Positions 1 to 12,632 of a stretch of 64,000 bases of DNA are shown piece after piece (within the stretch, counting starts at the first letter, position 1; each line of letters begins with the position of its first letter). Both the position numbers and the translations under genes were made by a program. The notes below the pieces were generated by a model. The model was not told the origin of the DNA, made no database searches, and worked only from the letters and a program-made list of their open reading frames with translations. Source of the stretch: Isoetes taiwanensis (lineage: Eukaryota > Streptophyta > Lycopodiopsida > Isoetales > Isoetaceae); contig JAJEKV010000056.1 of assembly GCA_021234155.1 (NCBI GenBank), forward strand, positions 3,953,330 through 4,017,329, written 5' to 3'.

Positions 1-860
1 TGGATTATTCTTAACAGGCGAGATGCCCACTTGCTTTTAGCCAAGTTAGTCTACATTCCCAAGTTTTTTGCTCTTGTAAAGGTTTGAAACCAACATGCTG
101 TTTAAACAGTTGTAAACTTTGATATGAATCAATGCTTTTTGAAATCAACAGGCTTTTTAAGTCTTGTAAACTTCTGAATGTAAATCAATGATTCCTATTT
201 CCTGAGCAATTGTGATGTAGATTTTGGTGTAATTGTTGTGTTAATTTAGTGATGTTAAGTTTTGTTAAAGTATAAATGAATATGATGACAGAATCTCACC
301 TAAAACTAGAATCTTCAACAAAATGTAGCCTAAAAGAACAATGCAAGTAGAAAGGGCAACATTTCGGGAAAGAATGCAAGACACGTGGCAGTATATGATT
401 TGCTTAGAAAATGGGAGTAGGGGGTGCGAGGAAACTCTTCTTCAAGTTGTACAATTTTTTTACTTCTAACATTGTGTTGCATGCATTTCTCCCCATTCAT
501 AGACTCCAATACTAGTTCCTTAAGTGTTGCTCATTTTACAGCGGCAAAAAAATGCTACAAGCAAACGATCTCAAAGATGGTCAGTACTAAGGGAAGGCAA
601 CCATATTCGATCTTCGTGCCATTTTTTTTGGAGGTTCGATAGCCTAAATATGAAGCTTCTTCTCAACTAGGTAATTGCTTCAATTTATTTGCAGACACAG
701 ATAAAATCTACATGTTATCTCTAATATATAATTGGAAAAGGGATGTTTAGTTTAGTCCTCAAGTTGGCGCATCTCAGTTTCCTTTTGGATGGTGGACTAT
801 TGTGTTCCAAGTAAATAAGAGCGATTTTGCTATGTAGGAGTATGAGCGACTTGGACAAAA
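1..860. other. Upstream intergenic DNA, no gene seen
   Basis: AT-rich sequence with only short, low-quality open frames. I see no conserved domain, RNA gene or clear promoter here. It precedes a repeat block and the ALDH gene. Confidence 0.5.
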
Positions 861-879
861 TAGAATCAGACTTCTCACA

Positions 880-1320
880 AGAACATGTGTTCCCAACCAA
901 AAACGTGATCACATGTGGCCACAACATCTGACCACAAACACTACTGTTTACTTCATATGAACATATGGCTAGTCATTATATGGTGGTATGTAGCTACAAA
1001 GTCATGATCGCATGTAGCTACAACATCCGACCTCAAACACTATACTACTTGCTTCATATGAATATGGCTAGTCATAATACGAACAGTTTTTAATGCATTA
1101 GAACACATGCTAAGCACATGAATACATGACGTGTTCCCAACCACAATCATTATTGCATGTAGCCACAACATCTGACCACAAGCACCATTACGTGCTTCAG
1201 ATGAATATGGCTAGCCATGCATGTTGCCACAACATTTGGCCAACTATATGCTTCATACGAACATGGATAGTCATAATATGAACATTTTTTAAGACACTTT
1301 AATACATGACAAGCAAAAAG
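880..1320. repeat. Degenerate tandem repeats, ~110 bp unit, about four copies
   Basis: The phrase built from 'gccacaacatctgaccaca', a 'cttcatatgaa' stretch and 'atggctagtcat' recurs near 890, 1,005, 1,150 and 1,220. Spacing is irregular and copies are diverged. The block lies about 650 bp upstream of the ALDH start codon. It looks like a decayed minisatellite; no function can be read from it. Confidence 0.75.
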
Positions 1321-1759
1321 ATATTACTATGTCCACTTGCTATGAGAAAACTTTGCTTTGAATTGTTTACAGGTAACATCAATGCTAAATATGCTACTAA
1401 GAACACCGCCTCACATTGTGCATTCTAGGGCAATTACGGTGTCGCCTTCAAGTCATGAAGGAATTCAAATCTATTGCCAAGACAACAACACTGAATGATT
1501 GAGTTCGAATTTGTACTCAATAACGATTGAAGCATTTGTAACAACATCGGCTTTTATCATTAAATACAATTGAGCCTAATGCCTTCCAAGAACCCACACT
1601 TTATAGCACCAACCACACTTTATAGCACCAATGGCTCTTCCAAAGGGCAACCCATTGATGCGTTAGCATCTTGTTCATTTGTGCGCATGTGAATGGGCCA
1701 TTACGCTAGAACATCTAGGATTAGGATATAGAGGACGCCGGCCTATCTTTTACGTACAA

Positions 1760-1767
1760 TATAAATA
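1760..1767 (+). promoter_or_regulatory. Candidate TATA box of the ALDH gene
   Basis: TATAAATA lies about 195 bp before the ATG at 1,963, which would allow a 5' leader of roughly 160-170 nt. This rests on position and motif only; no transcript data support it. Confidence 0.35.
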
Positions 1768-1962
1768 CAATGGGAAACAATAACTATATTGAGTAGAGAC
1801 AAAATCTTGGTCATTCGACTTTAGATTGAGTTCATAAAAAGTTCCAGCACTGTTCCTGCTTCTTTTCTCCATGCACAGATCCGCTAAACAAGATCTGCAG
1901 CTACATTCAGTCATGAGACCATTTTTGAAGAACTAAGAATTAATCCTTTGATCTGTGGAACG

Positions 1963-4900
1963 ATGGGATTGATATTGTTTTTGGTCCTAACTTATTTGAT
2001 TTGTCGAGTTATTAAGCTCTTCATCCCATACATTGTCCCAGAAATATACGTGGATACTTCAGACGGTGAGCGCCTTATATCTCTGGACCAGTTTTATGGT
2101 TTTTCATAAGATTGTTTATACATTGTGCAATCAAAATGTGCAGTGATCGCACAGGGGCGTCAGCCAGGAGAGGATAGCTATATTTATGTACCATTTTCTT
2201 ACCATGTTCAAATTTATATTCTATATTTTGCATTCGTCTTAAACCTGGTTCCTACCCTTGCCAACTTTTGGCACTTCATGCTATTATGAAATTGCATATG
2301 ATCTTCTTTCCATACAGGTTCCGCGGAAGAGGAAAGATTCAGGCGAGGATAAAGTACATTGTTATGACCCAGCAACGATGAAATACCTTGGGCTCGTCCC
2401 TGCCTTAAAGTTTGAAGAGGTATGCCATTTCATTTCAGTAAAGAGCTCTAGTGTGTACATTATTTTATGTACGTGGCTTGATCATATAGTTTAAAGCATA
2501 AAGGCATTATGCATCGTCTTCAACCAGCTTATTCACTTTTTTTGCTTAAAGCAGGTTAGAGACCATGTGAATCAGGCTAGACAAGCTCAAAAGGAATGGG
2601 CAAAAAGTACATTCAAGGAGCGCCGCCATTTGCTTAGAATAATGTTAAAATACATCCTTGATCATCAGGAGCTTATCTGTGAGTAAGTCTCAGTTGTAAA
2701 CATGAATTATTTGATTGTATTATTCAGTGGTGATGTTCTGACAAGATTATATCTGTACAGGGTCTCAGCAAGAGATTCAGGAAAGACAATGACAGATGCA
2801 GCATTAGGAGAGATACTTACTACGTGTGAAAAGATTAGTTGGCTCTTGGATGAGGGGGAACGCTGGTTAAAGCCTGAATACAGGTCCTTTTGCACCCTTA
2901 AAGTTTGTAGGCAATCATTATTGACAGGATGAGACTATAGAGTCATCAGATCAATGTGCATAAAAATAGCTGAGTCTATCTTTATTTCCTATCCATTGAA
3001 CAGCCTATTAATGTATACAAAAGATTTGAGTCTATCTTTTATTTCCTAACCATGGATCAGTCTATCAATGTGTATAAAAAAATCTTTTATTTCCTAGACA
3101 TGGGATCAAACATGTAAATGTCGCTTAAAAGATACTGCCTCCATTGAGATTCTAAATTATGAATTGTTTTAGAACATGGAGTTGGTTGACATTTGTTCCT
3201 CTGGATATATTTTTAGTCAAAGACTGCACCTGAAATTGGTCTTAATTTCGGGACCAGAAATTGGGCAAATGCAACTTCATACAGTATTTTATATTAAAAT
3301 TTTGGCTTGATAAAAAATTACAGCAAATTATGGACTGTAACATCTTTATAGTGTTCAGTCAGGTCTATAAGGTACTTTAATTAAGAAGAGAATAGGTGGA
3401 GCCAACGATGCGGAATGGTTCGCTGCTAAAACCTGTTAACCATTTGTTTTGTCTCATCTTTTTGGATTAGGAGGCCTGACCTCGTTGAATATCTGGAGAT
3501 GAGAGAGAAAGGTTTTCTGGGTTTCATGTGCAAAGAAAAATGAGGTAAAGAATAAGTTTAAGCTAGCAACCCCTTGTAACCCCTATGGCATCTCTACGAT
3601 AGAACAAGGGGATCAAGATACTGAAGATCATCCTCCTGCATGCACTTTGCTCTCCCGAAGAGAATGCCATGCACAAATGCCTCCCCAAATATCTGATACA
3701 TATTGATTGAGCACAAATGCCTCCCCAAATGTCTGATACATATTGATAGAAAAGCTTCTCACATGAGGCTCAAAGAAGAGATCGCAGCAGGCTCCAGCAC
3801 AACAGCATCCAAAAAGCCTTACAAGAAGCTGGTACACGAGAAAAAAAGGGCTTATAAAACAGTTGAGGGATGACATGTTGTACAGCAATATATCTGCCTA
3901 GCTTTGGGGCAAACTTCTTCCCCAAAAATCCAATCTGCTCCTCAAAGACCCCACAGGTATTGGCTAAATATGCCCGACTCCTTTCAGCATACCCAAACAA
4001 CAAGCAGAGATGGAGTATAAAGTTGACTTTCTCATTCATGGGATGGAAACCTTGCTCTTAACATTATAGAACTACTCAGTGAGAACACAGGTTTTACCCA
4101 AGTTGCTTACAAAATATTATGACGCCAGTCTTTGAAGCCCGAGACCCTATGTTTGAGGACTGGAAGTGCTAGCACTTTATTTCATTAAATGACCCCGACA
4201 TTGCTGAAGAAACATGAAGATGAGAGGGAACCGACGTCCTTCATCAGTGATGACAGAAGCAACAATAGGAAGCCTTGCTTCCCAAGCTCGATTCTAAAGA
4301 CATCTTCATGAAACTGTCTAGAAGAGTAAGAAAGATAGTAAAGGAAAGGCGTATGCAGTGAAAAGTCAAGTATCACTTCTTATTTTGTAGCAACAGCTGG
4401 GGAAACATAAAAATATCTTCTTCTTATTGTTATTCTGATAAATGTATTTAAGCTGCCCATAAATTGATATAAAATTGTTCTTAGACCCAAGCAGTCTATC
4501 GCAGATGTTAATATAATCTTTTCCTTCTTTCTATCCCAAGATAGTTTTTTGTTTACAGTGTACTCATGCTTCATGGACAAGGCAAGTGAAGATGCTCCAT
4601 GTAGTTTATTGTAGAACTAATCTTGGATCACAAGTACAGCAACAACTGTTTTTTATGAATTAACAGTTGGTGCCAAGTTGCCTTGGTCCTTCGTATTCAT
4701 GCATGATATATCAACTTTGGAACAAGTGGTTCCTAGATTGCTAGTTTGATGCTGCCTTGAGCTTTTAGATTTTCTTCGATTTGCAGAGTCAGTGATAAGA
4801 CCGTTAGGCAGTATTCTTTCAACATTTCAAAGGCCATGCAGACTTTTCATATTGTTTTCTCTTTTATAGGTACGTACTATAAGGCAGCAGATGGACTTGT

Positions 4901-7900
4901 GACACAAAGAAATAAAAAGAGAGAAAGAGAGGAAGAAAAAAGAAAGAAAAAATTCTTTTGTACCTGTGGGAGACTTCTTGGGTCTAAGAGACTAATATAA
5001 ATGTGGTCTGTATGGCACCTACAGACATGTATTATGAGAGAACCAAAATAAAAACTAAAATATTGCAACGTCTGCGAGAGGACCACTTGGGTTAAACACA
5101 AATGTGCTCTATATATGGCTACACCCAAAGGCATGTATTTCTAAATTAGAAAGTAAAATTTTGGAAATTAAACTGAATCAGATTGTTCTTGGTATCTAGA
5201 GCAAAGTATGAGTAGCTCCACCAGCTGTATATTAGCATCATCTAATATCCAATTGTAGCCAGCAATGGAGTAGTTAATCTCCAACTATAGCCAGCCAATT
5301 TAATCCTATTCTGTGAGTGCATGAGGGTTCAAGCTTTAGTCTTGTCTAATGAAATGCAGATGCAGGTTTCACTGTCACTAATATGACATTAAAATTTCAT
5401 GTCTTGTGGTAATGGCAGATCTTCAGGCAGAGTCATGCTTCACAAAAAAGCTAGAGTGGAATACCAGCCCTTGGGAGTCATAGGAGCTATTGTGCCATGG
5501 AATTATCCCTTCCACAACATATTTAATCCCATGCTGTCAGCTGTGTTTGCAGGGAATGCAGTGGTTATAAAGGTAATCTACATTTTATGTTTATTCTTTA
5601 AGCATGTTTTATGTTTTAGTAAGTAGTGTTTCTAGTAACTATTGCATTGCTATACAATTGCAAATAAAAATAAAAAGTGTAATATGTTCATTTGAATTTG
5701 GACAAGTCCAAAAGAGCCAATGGGTATGCCTATGATGCATAATCCTTCATATAATATATAATAATGATGACATGACACACTCTGGGATGTTGGAGACTAC
5801 AATTCTTCTGATGTATAAGACAGAAGCAAGAGAAATTCTAGAAAGAAAAAGCTCTATCAGTGGAATGCCAGCTGTTCTGCCAGGAAAAAGCAGTAGCCTT
5901 CTGAGATGACTGCTTTTGCATCTTGTGAATGTCTTTGAAGAGGCTTCTTAATGGATCTGCTTTCCTTGTTTTGATGTACACTTTGACCACATTGTTGAGC
6001 TGGAAAGCATTTGCCAAGAAGTTTCAGTAAACAAATAATCATCTTCAATTTGCTTGTCATTAATCTGAGATCCAGATATTCCAGAGTCTTGTCGGGATAT
6101 CCACCATTCTCAATGTTTAACTTGAGACCATCACAGACATTGACCCTACTGAGGAGGCCCTTTGCTACAGATAATACTGAGAAAAGTAGCTGGATAAGCT
6201 GAAAGTGATGGGATAAATTTTTGCCTTCTTATTTGTTTATAATAGGTTCTGTTTCTCTCAGTTTCCCTGTATATATGTCTTATGCAAAATGTTATGCAGT
6301 AGTTATTGATTTACAAGCCCTTTGTTGACTGATAGCAATCTGATAACCAAGTTTGCTCACTATTTTTGTCAATTTTCTCTGAAGGTTTCTGAACTTGCCA
6401 GTTGGTCTGGCTGCTTTTATCTGCGCATAATTCAAGCTGCTCTTCTTGCGCTGGAAACCTGTAGATCTTGTTCACGTGATTACTGGGTAAGGCGTATTCC
6501 CGTGAAATAAGTACTTGTGTTGTTTACATAAAGCAGCATGGGGGGAATGTGGGATACGTGATAATGGCTGGACATTTATAATAATGATATATGAGGCACC
6601 TTTTGTAAGGTATTTACTCAGTGATGTCTCCTTGCTGTTTATTGAATCCTGATGTATGTGAAGATGCTTTTTAAAGATTAATGGATTTCATGTTTGGTTT
6701 GGAGGACTTGCAAGTGCTTTTGCAGCAGATTCTAGCTTGCTATATTGTTGTCTTTGCCTTCAAGCATGTCTTTGTAAAATGCATGAGTTCCATCTTGTAG
6801 CTTATATATTATTTTGCTGTTTGATGTAGTTATGCTGAAACAGGCAAGGCTCTCATCTCTTCTGTTGACAAGGTTATCTTTGTCGGTTCTACTGCTGTTG
6901 GAAAGCTGGTATGTTAGCCCCTCCTTTAGGAAAGCATAGCTGTGATTCTCCTGTGTTCTTATTTCTCAAGCTTCAGCCTTTTCTTCCTTGCCTGATCCCC
7001 TTTTATCCGGTTCGAATCAGAAAAAATAATCAATAAGCCTTTCGTTAGTTCAAGGGATTTATATGGGTATTGTTATCCACGTTTATAGGCATTTGCAAAA
7101 TGTTAAAAGTGTTTTATCACACAGTGCAGACTTATCTTTTCTAGAATCATCTTTATCGGGCCAAATAACGTAGACCAGTGCGCGCTAGATAAATCTTCCA
7201 TTGATTTTAATCTGCTTGTTCAATGGATAAGTTATTCGCATATACATGCCCCAAAAATCTCAAGCTCATTTGAGCATTGGAAACTGCAGTGTGCCCTTTT
7301 TTCAGGAATTGGAGTTTTGCAATTGTGGCATCTTCTTTGCCACCTATGTTTTAGCATAACTTGAAACTTCCATCATGCATGCATGCATGCTGAAAATGGA
7401 ATTTGTACATGATGATCATCTGTATTTGCTGAGTAAAATTGCGTACTGATAAAAATAGCTGATTGCAGGTGATGGAGCAGGCTGCAAAGACATTGACACC
7501 AGTGACACTGGAGCTAGGAGGAAAAGATGCTTTTATTGTCTGTGAAGATGCAGACATAAGTCAGGTAATTATCCTTCCTTGCTGTTTTTGCTTGTAGATG
7601 GGCCTTTATAATTTTCTTGGGAAGTAAAGGGGAAATGATTTCACAACTGCATGATATCAGACCCTTTTATCATATTTTTTCGGGCTCACCTCAAGAATGT
7701 TGATTTTGCTCACAAACTTAAGTTACATATCATTGACTTACCTGCTCATTCTAAGTTGTACAGCAATCAGGAAACTGGGCACTGTGCCAGTGTTAGTAAG
7801 TGCCAAGTTCCAAATTGCTCTAAGTGAGAGATGGCAGATATGTGGCACCGACCAAAAGATTATACTATTTGTTCAAAACACCCAAAACAGAAATACATCT

Positions 7901-10062
7901 CTACAGGGCATATTTAGAAAGTCTCCTACATTTATCATAACTTGACTATATTCTTTTACTTTCGTACTATGTACACATGTACAAGATATATTTCACATTT
8001 ACTATAAGTGCCCAAGTTCCAAATTGCTCTAAGTTTCTCTCGTTGAGCTTATGCAGATTGCTCAGATAGCAGTAAGAGCATGTCTGCAATCAAGTGGACA
8101 AAACTGTGCTGGTGCTGAGCGTTTCTATGTTCATAGCAAGGTCTATGATGAGTTTGTAGAACAAGTTGTGCAGATCATAAAGGCTGTACGAGTGGTATGA
8201 CATATTTGCTCTTTCTTAATCTTTTCTTTTGTTAGTATGTGCACTAGTTTGACATTTTATCTGCATATTAGTAGCAATTAAAAGGTCCTATTTCTTGAGA
8301 TCATTTTAAAAACATTTCCTTAATGAGGGCTTGATTCAACACATGGGATCAATGAAATTTGTATTGGAGACTACTTAGGAAGAATTCCATCTGCATATTG
8401 GAGAGGAATGAAATACCAACTCAACCAACCCCCAGCAGCAATTAGAATAAGCACTGCTGCTGAGACGACTCCCTGGTCAAGATACTATGGGTCCTCCGTC
8501 CCGGATCATCTCATCTGACTATTAAAGACTCCCATGTTCAACTAAGAAGAGTAAGAGACATAAAGAACCCAGTTTTGCTTGTGCATGGGACAGAGGGCTC
8601 GTAGCACCCATGTAGTGGGAAACTTAATTGTTGAGATCTATATGGTCTATGCACTGTCAACATCAGAAGGGCAGAGGCAGACTTATTTTGGCATTATTTT
8701 GTCTTTAAAAGCATATATTTGCTTTCAGCCTGCTAGTGAAGAATTATAAATTTAATCATTGGTTGCATCTGTCAGGACTTAAACTAATTGTCCTATGATT
8801 GCAGGGACCTCCATTAAATGGACATTTTGATATGGGAGCAATCTGCATGCCAGAGCATATTGAGAAGCTGCAAACCCTAGTTAATGAGGCTGTTGAGAGT
8901 GGGGCTGTCATTGCAGTTCGTGGAGACCAATTTCTCGGTGACATTGGAAGTGTTGTTGTTGGTCAATTTTATCCACCTACTGTTATATTGAATGTAAATC
9001 ATGAAATGCGACTTATGCAGGAGGAGGTAAACTCACAGTTTATAAGAGAGATTGTCTTAGCAAATTTACTGTACCTAACGTGAACCGTTCACCTTGTTTG
9101 GAATCAGATATTCGGGCCAATCATGCCAATAATGAAGTTCAACAGCGACGATGAAGCTATCGCACTTGCCAACAATTCAAACTTTGGGTTGGGCTGTGCA
9201 GTTTATTCCGGAAGCAAGCGAAGGGCAAATGCTATAGCTTCTAAAATTTATTGTGGAATGGCAGCAGTTAACGACTTTGCAGCTACATACATGTGCCAGG
9301 TTGTTCATCCATCTGAAAAGCTAACAGTTTCTCATGTTTATTCTCTTTGAAAACATGAGAAAATTTGCCTTCAACAGTGCTCAATTGTACAGTGATTTTG
9401 AGGAAAAACTTCTCATTACCTGCCCATCTTGTTGCACTTTGGTCGTTAGAGTCTGACTTTGATCTTTCTTTCCTTGCATTCAGCTTGCATCTTAGCTTGC
9501 TCTATATGGAGCAGCCAAAAGGTGCCAGCCACATTATCTACGTGAATAAAGCTTGTTCCCGCTGCTTGCATCATTGTAAATTTGCCATGTGTGGCATGGT
9601 CTATACCTATCTTCATAAGTTATACTTAGCTTCCACATCATTGATGCCTACATTTATGTCTTGACCTTTCGTAACGTGTTTTACAGTCACTACCATTTGG
9701 AGGCGTAAAGGACAGTGGTTTTGGAAGATTTGCTGGGGTTGAGGGTCTTCGAAGTTGTTGCTTATTGAAATCTGTGGTAGAGGACCGCATTTCCTATATC
9801 AGAACTATAATTCCAAAGCCATTGCAGGTATGTATATATCTTGGAACTGATTCACGCCCATGTTCTGCATTAAAGGGCACGTGCTCATAGTCTTTTGCAT
9901 ATGTTGCAGTATCCGGTTGCTGAAAATGCCTTCCAGTTTGAGGAAGCTCTAATCAAAATGTTTTATAGCTTGAACATGTGGGAGAAGATCAATGGTCTGG
10001 TTAATGTCGTTAAACTTCTCACTGAGCCAAAGGATGCATATCTAAAAAAAGCAGAATTATAG
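1963..10062 (+). CDS. ALDH22A1: ALDH22A1-type aldehyde dehydrogenase, 14 exons
   Basis: NAD(P)-dependent aldehyde dehydrogenase of the plant ALDH22 family, with an N-terminal hydrophobic anchor (residues 2-25) that suggests a membrane or secretory location. Exons with GT/AG borders: 1963-2065, 2144-2187, 2318-2419, 2555-2682, 2761-2883, 5419-5572, 6385-6486, 6830-6908, 7469-7564, 8057-8194, 8805-9026, 9108-9299, 9687-9827, 9910-10062. The conceptual protein is ~592 residues, close to the family length. Visible motifs: PWNYPF (193-198), the nucleotide-binding FVGSTAVGK (270-278), catalytic Glu in LELGGKD (294), catalytic Cys in GQNCAGAER (328), and [14 protein letters not shown] near the C-terminus. 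Residue numbers assume two bases are restored in exon 7, where 'gcgctggaaacctgtagatc' is two bases short of the frame that encodes the conserved VDLVHVITG. As assembled, the frame breaks there. All other exons join in phase, so I favour a real gene with a sequence error over a pseudogene. Confidence 0.93.
2884..5418 (+). other. Large intron 5 of the ALDH gene
   Basis: A 2.5 kb intron, far longer than the other introns. It holds a 42 bp direct duplication ('gcacaaatgcctccccaaat' at about 3,673 and 3,715) and no convincing coding exon. The length suggests old insertions, but I could not find element ends. Confidence 0.7.
7784..8040. repeat. Short direct repeat inside an ALDH intron
   Basis: 'caagttccaaattgctctaa' occurs near 7,803 and again near 8,011, the second copy close to the splice acceptor at 8,056. 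The distance and near identity suggest a local duplication. Confidence 0.6.
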
Positions 10063-10165
10063 GCTCAATTTTTGGATAGAAAATTTCTTGCAGCTTACAA
10101 ATATTTTTGAGAATCATAGCTCGTTGAAAGTTTCGTAGTTTCAGAATGGAGCGTGTCCCCGTGGC

Positions 10166-10171
10166 AATAAA
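10166..10171 (+). terminator. Candidate polyadenylation signal of the ALDH gene
   Basis: AATAAA lies about 105 bp after the stop codon, in an AT-rich 3' flank. This is a position-based inference. Confidence 0.4.
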
Positions 10172-10258
10172 ATAATGCATGCCAAAACTTTAGACGGGCA
10201 ATATTACCCGTCCAAAAATGTAGTACATACCAAAAGCCACGTCATACTTTAGGCAGCC

Positions 10259-10375
10259 TGGTGTGGTACGTTAGATGCTTATTTTATTCACATAGCAAGT
10301 TATTATTAGCCTACAAAAGGTCAGCATGGTGTGGTACGTTAGATGCTTATTTTACCCACATAGCAAGTTTATTCA
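10259..10375. repeat. Direct duplication, ~68 bp period
   Basis: 'tggtgtggtacgttagatgc' followed by 'ttatttta.ccacatagcaag' occurs twice in a row. It is a simple tandem duplication downstream of ALDH. Confidence 0.8.
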
Positions 10376-10849
10376 TCTCTAACGTTTTTTCTACAATGGT
10401 TTAGAATGGGTAGCTGCACATTTGCAAGCTACCTATATAAAATGAAAAATAATAGGGAATATTCAATTCAACCTGAAAGTTAAAAAATACTAGCAGAACT
10501 GCAGGGTTGGGAAGAAGGCTAGGCAGTCGGGTTCGCGTTGGTTTTTTTCCATTGTAATTCGAAGATCAGCGGCGACCTTCTTAGGGTTTTTTTTTCCTTC
10601 TAGTATGCCTGCAAAGGCTTGGATTCCCAATTATTGGTTTGATATGATGCCAAATGGAATTGTATGGGAACAGGAATTATACACATAAGGAAAACAAATG
10701 CCAACGAAGATACGGATCTCTGCGAATGGCCAAGAAGGAAAAGAATGGTCATTAGAGGTAAGTAATACACATAGGAGGTTTGAAGATGTAAATCAAAGAA
10801 AGTATTTGCACTAGAGAGGCTTTACCCTATACAAAGTGGAGAGGGATAT

Positions 10850-11460
10850 CAAGTATATTCCAAGGATTGTCCAATGCGATGCACTTCCCAAGTATACGAG
10901 ATTGGCATTTGTGGGCCAAAGCTTTATGGTTAAATCTTTTTATTTCCTCGTACGGCGAAGTGGGGATTACCATAAACTCCACAACACAATCGTGTCAAAA
11001 TGAGCGGCTATGTGTTAACATATGGCAACATATGAATCTTACATCGTACACCCATTATTGGGTCCCTGCTATGGAGAATCCGCATTGCGGCGTTGTCTTG
11101 GAAATATACAGTTCCCCCTCGTACGGTGAAGTGGGGATTACCACAGGTTTTGAAGGATGTCAAGTATATTCCAAGTGTTGTCCAATAAGTCGATGCACTT
11201 CTCAAGTATTCTTGAATGGCATTTAAAGGCAAAAGCCTTATGGTTGAATCAGGTTTTCTCCGCAATCCCCACTACTCAATCATGTCAAAATAAGCATTTG
11301 GAAAAAAAGATTAGACTATTGTGGTCAAAAGTCCAAGTGGAAGAAGTCCAAAGTGCTATATAGGAATCAAAAGCCTCAGTATCATGCTTAAGGGTTTAAT
11401 GTGTTGGAGATGTACCGTTTCCCCTCGCACGGCGAAGTGGGGATTACCACGGATTTTGAA
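10850..11460 (-). repeat. Repeated Helitron-like 3' region
   Basis: The block 'ctcg(t/c)acgg(c/t)gaagtgggg' followed by 'attacca' occurs near 10,950, 11,119 and 11,424. A second phrase ('aagtatattccaag' ... 'gatgcactt') occurs near 10,853 and 11,162. On the minus strand the block directly follows the helicase stop codon and can fold: CCCC...TCGC pairs with GCGA...GGGG. Helitrons end with a short hairpin near CTRR, so these may be Helitron 3' ends or subterminal repeats. The true terminus is not fixed. Confidence 0.45.
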
Positions 11461-11464
11461 ACGG

Positions 11465-12170
11465 CTAGATTAGCAGTGTCTTGTTCGGCTGGAAGTCCGC
11501 CATCGTGATCGGCGACGCGATCGACAGTTGCTTCCTATCCTTGATTCGCGAGAGCATCACGTACAGTAGCCCCGACGTGAACGCCCTCCTCACGACCATG
11601 ATTACGTTGCCTTCTATCGTGGAGCTCTGACTCTTGTGCCCCATCATGGCGTACGCCAGCGCGAGCGGGAACGTCTTCTTGAAGATGGTCCTGGGCCCCT
11701 GGTGCATGTACTCGACCAGCGTTCGCTTGACGTGCATGTGGTGGAGGGAATTGTCGATGTGGACCATGATGCCTTTTGCGTCCCCTATTTGCTCGTCGCT
11801 CTCTATGTACATGAATGTTCCTGTTGTTTCGTTGCCTATTTCTCCCGGTATGTCAATGTTAGAGACGATTACGACTCTGCATCCCACGGCGACATAAGGT
11901 ATCTGGTGGAATGCCGGGTCGTCGGTCCAACTGCTCATCCCGTCCTTTGGTGTTGGTATGTACTCGTATCTCGTGGACACGGCTGCTGGGGAACATCTTG
12001 GCCATAGCCATCGCGTTGTAATGTTGGACGACCTCGCGGTAGGTGCACAGCACCGTGGTGTTATGGTCGATCTTGCCGAGCGCTTCTTCTTTGTCGATGA
12101 TGTGGGGTCCCAGTGTTTGCGCAAGCTCACTCTGGGTCGGCGAGCAGTAGGGAAGGCTTGGGGCAAGGGT
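11465..12170 (-). pseudogene. Helitron PIF1-type helicase, C-terminal remnant
   Basis: The minus strand encodes the C-terminal part of the PIF1-like helicase carried by Helitrons, which acts in rolling-circle transposition. Diagnostic stretches are VAVGCRVVIVSNID, then AYAMMGHKSQSSTIEG (motif V-like) and FTSGLLYVMLSRI (motif VI-like) near the end. Upstream, the homologous reading (CTYREVVQHYNAMAMA) sits in a different frame, so there is a frameshift near 11,985. No Walker A motif and no Rep/HUH domain are present in the window, so this is a truncated, inactive fragment. The repeats at 10.9-11.46 kb, downstream in its sense, fit a Helitron 3' region. Confidence 0.75.
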
Positions 12171-12300
12171 TAGGCAGCGTGAGAGTGATAGAATATCTTT
12201 GAAGGAGGGGGGATTCTAAAACTTGAAGGTACAACAGTTTGTAGTGCTCACATTCTAAGACTCCCAAGACATTCCCCTATACGTTTTTAGAAAATTAAAA

Positions 12301-12632
12301 TTGATAACTACCAAACAATGTTGCAACATAGTAAGGTGCTTATGACATACGATGGGTTTGTCTGATGTAATCTCTTTTGGAATTTGTGGTGGGCATGCTT
12401 GTGTGGTTATCAAGAGCTCCACAAGCATTTGATAGCTACCAAACAATGATACAACAAAATAAGGTGCTTTCCCACTAGGGGTTGGTTGGTGTAATCTGTT
12501 TTGAGATTGTAGTGGACGTGTTTGTGTGATTATGTAGCGCCCATGGTATCGTTGTGTGGAGGGGTGGAGGGAACACATCCATATGTTGTTTTGTATTTTG
12601 AAAATAATGTTGACGCGTCATTATTATTTTGG
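12301..12632 (-). repeat. hAT copy 1: 3' repeat segments X and Y
   Basis: Segment X (12,349-12,499) recurs almost exactly at 14,418-14,568, and segment Y (12,499-12,632) recurs at 15,728-15,862. X itself contains a diverged internal tandem repeat ('ctaccaaacaatg' near 12,308 and 12,439). Y overlaps the C-terminal end of the hAT transposase frame. Confidence 0.8.

Noticed and set aside
3480-3545. Extra ALDH exon in the large intron
   Set aside because: A short coding-like stretch after an AG, but exons 5 and 6 already join in phase with the family sequence and nothing is missing.
7014-7028. GGTTCGAATC resembling a tRNA T-loop
   Set aside because: No acceptor or anticodon stems can be drawn around it; it lies in an ALDH intron.
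7374-7391. CATGCATGCATGCATG run
   Set aside because: A short microsatellite in an intron, unlikely to be a functional RY element there.
11634-12173. Plus-strand open frames of 71-123 codons
   Set aside because: They are antisense shadows of the minus-strand Helitron helicase, whose motifs are recognisable.
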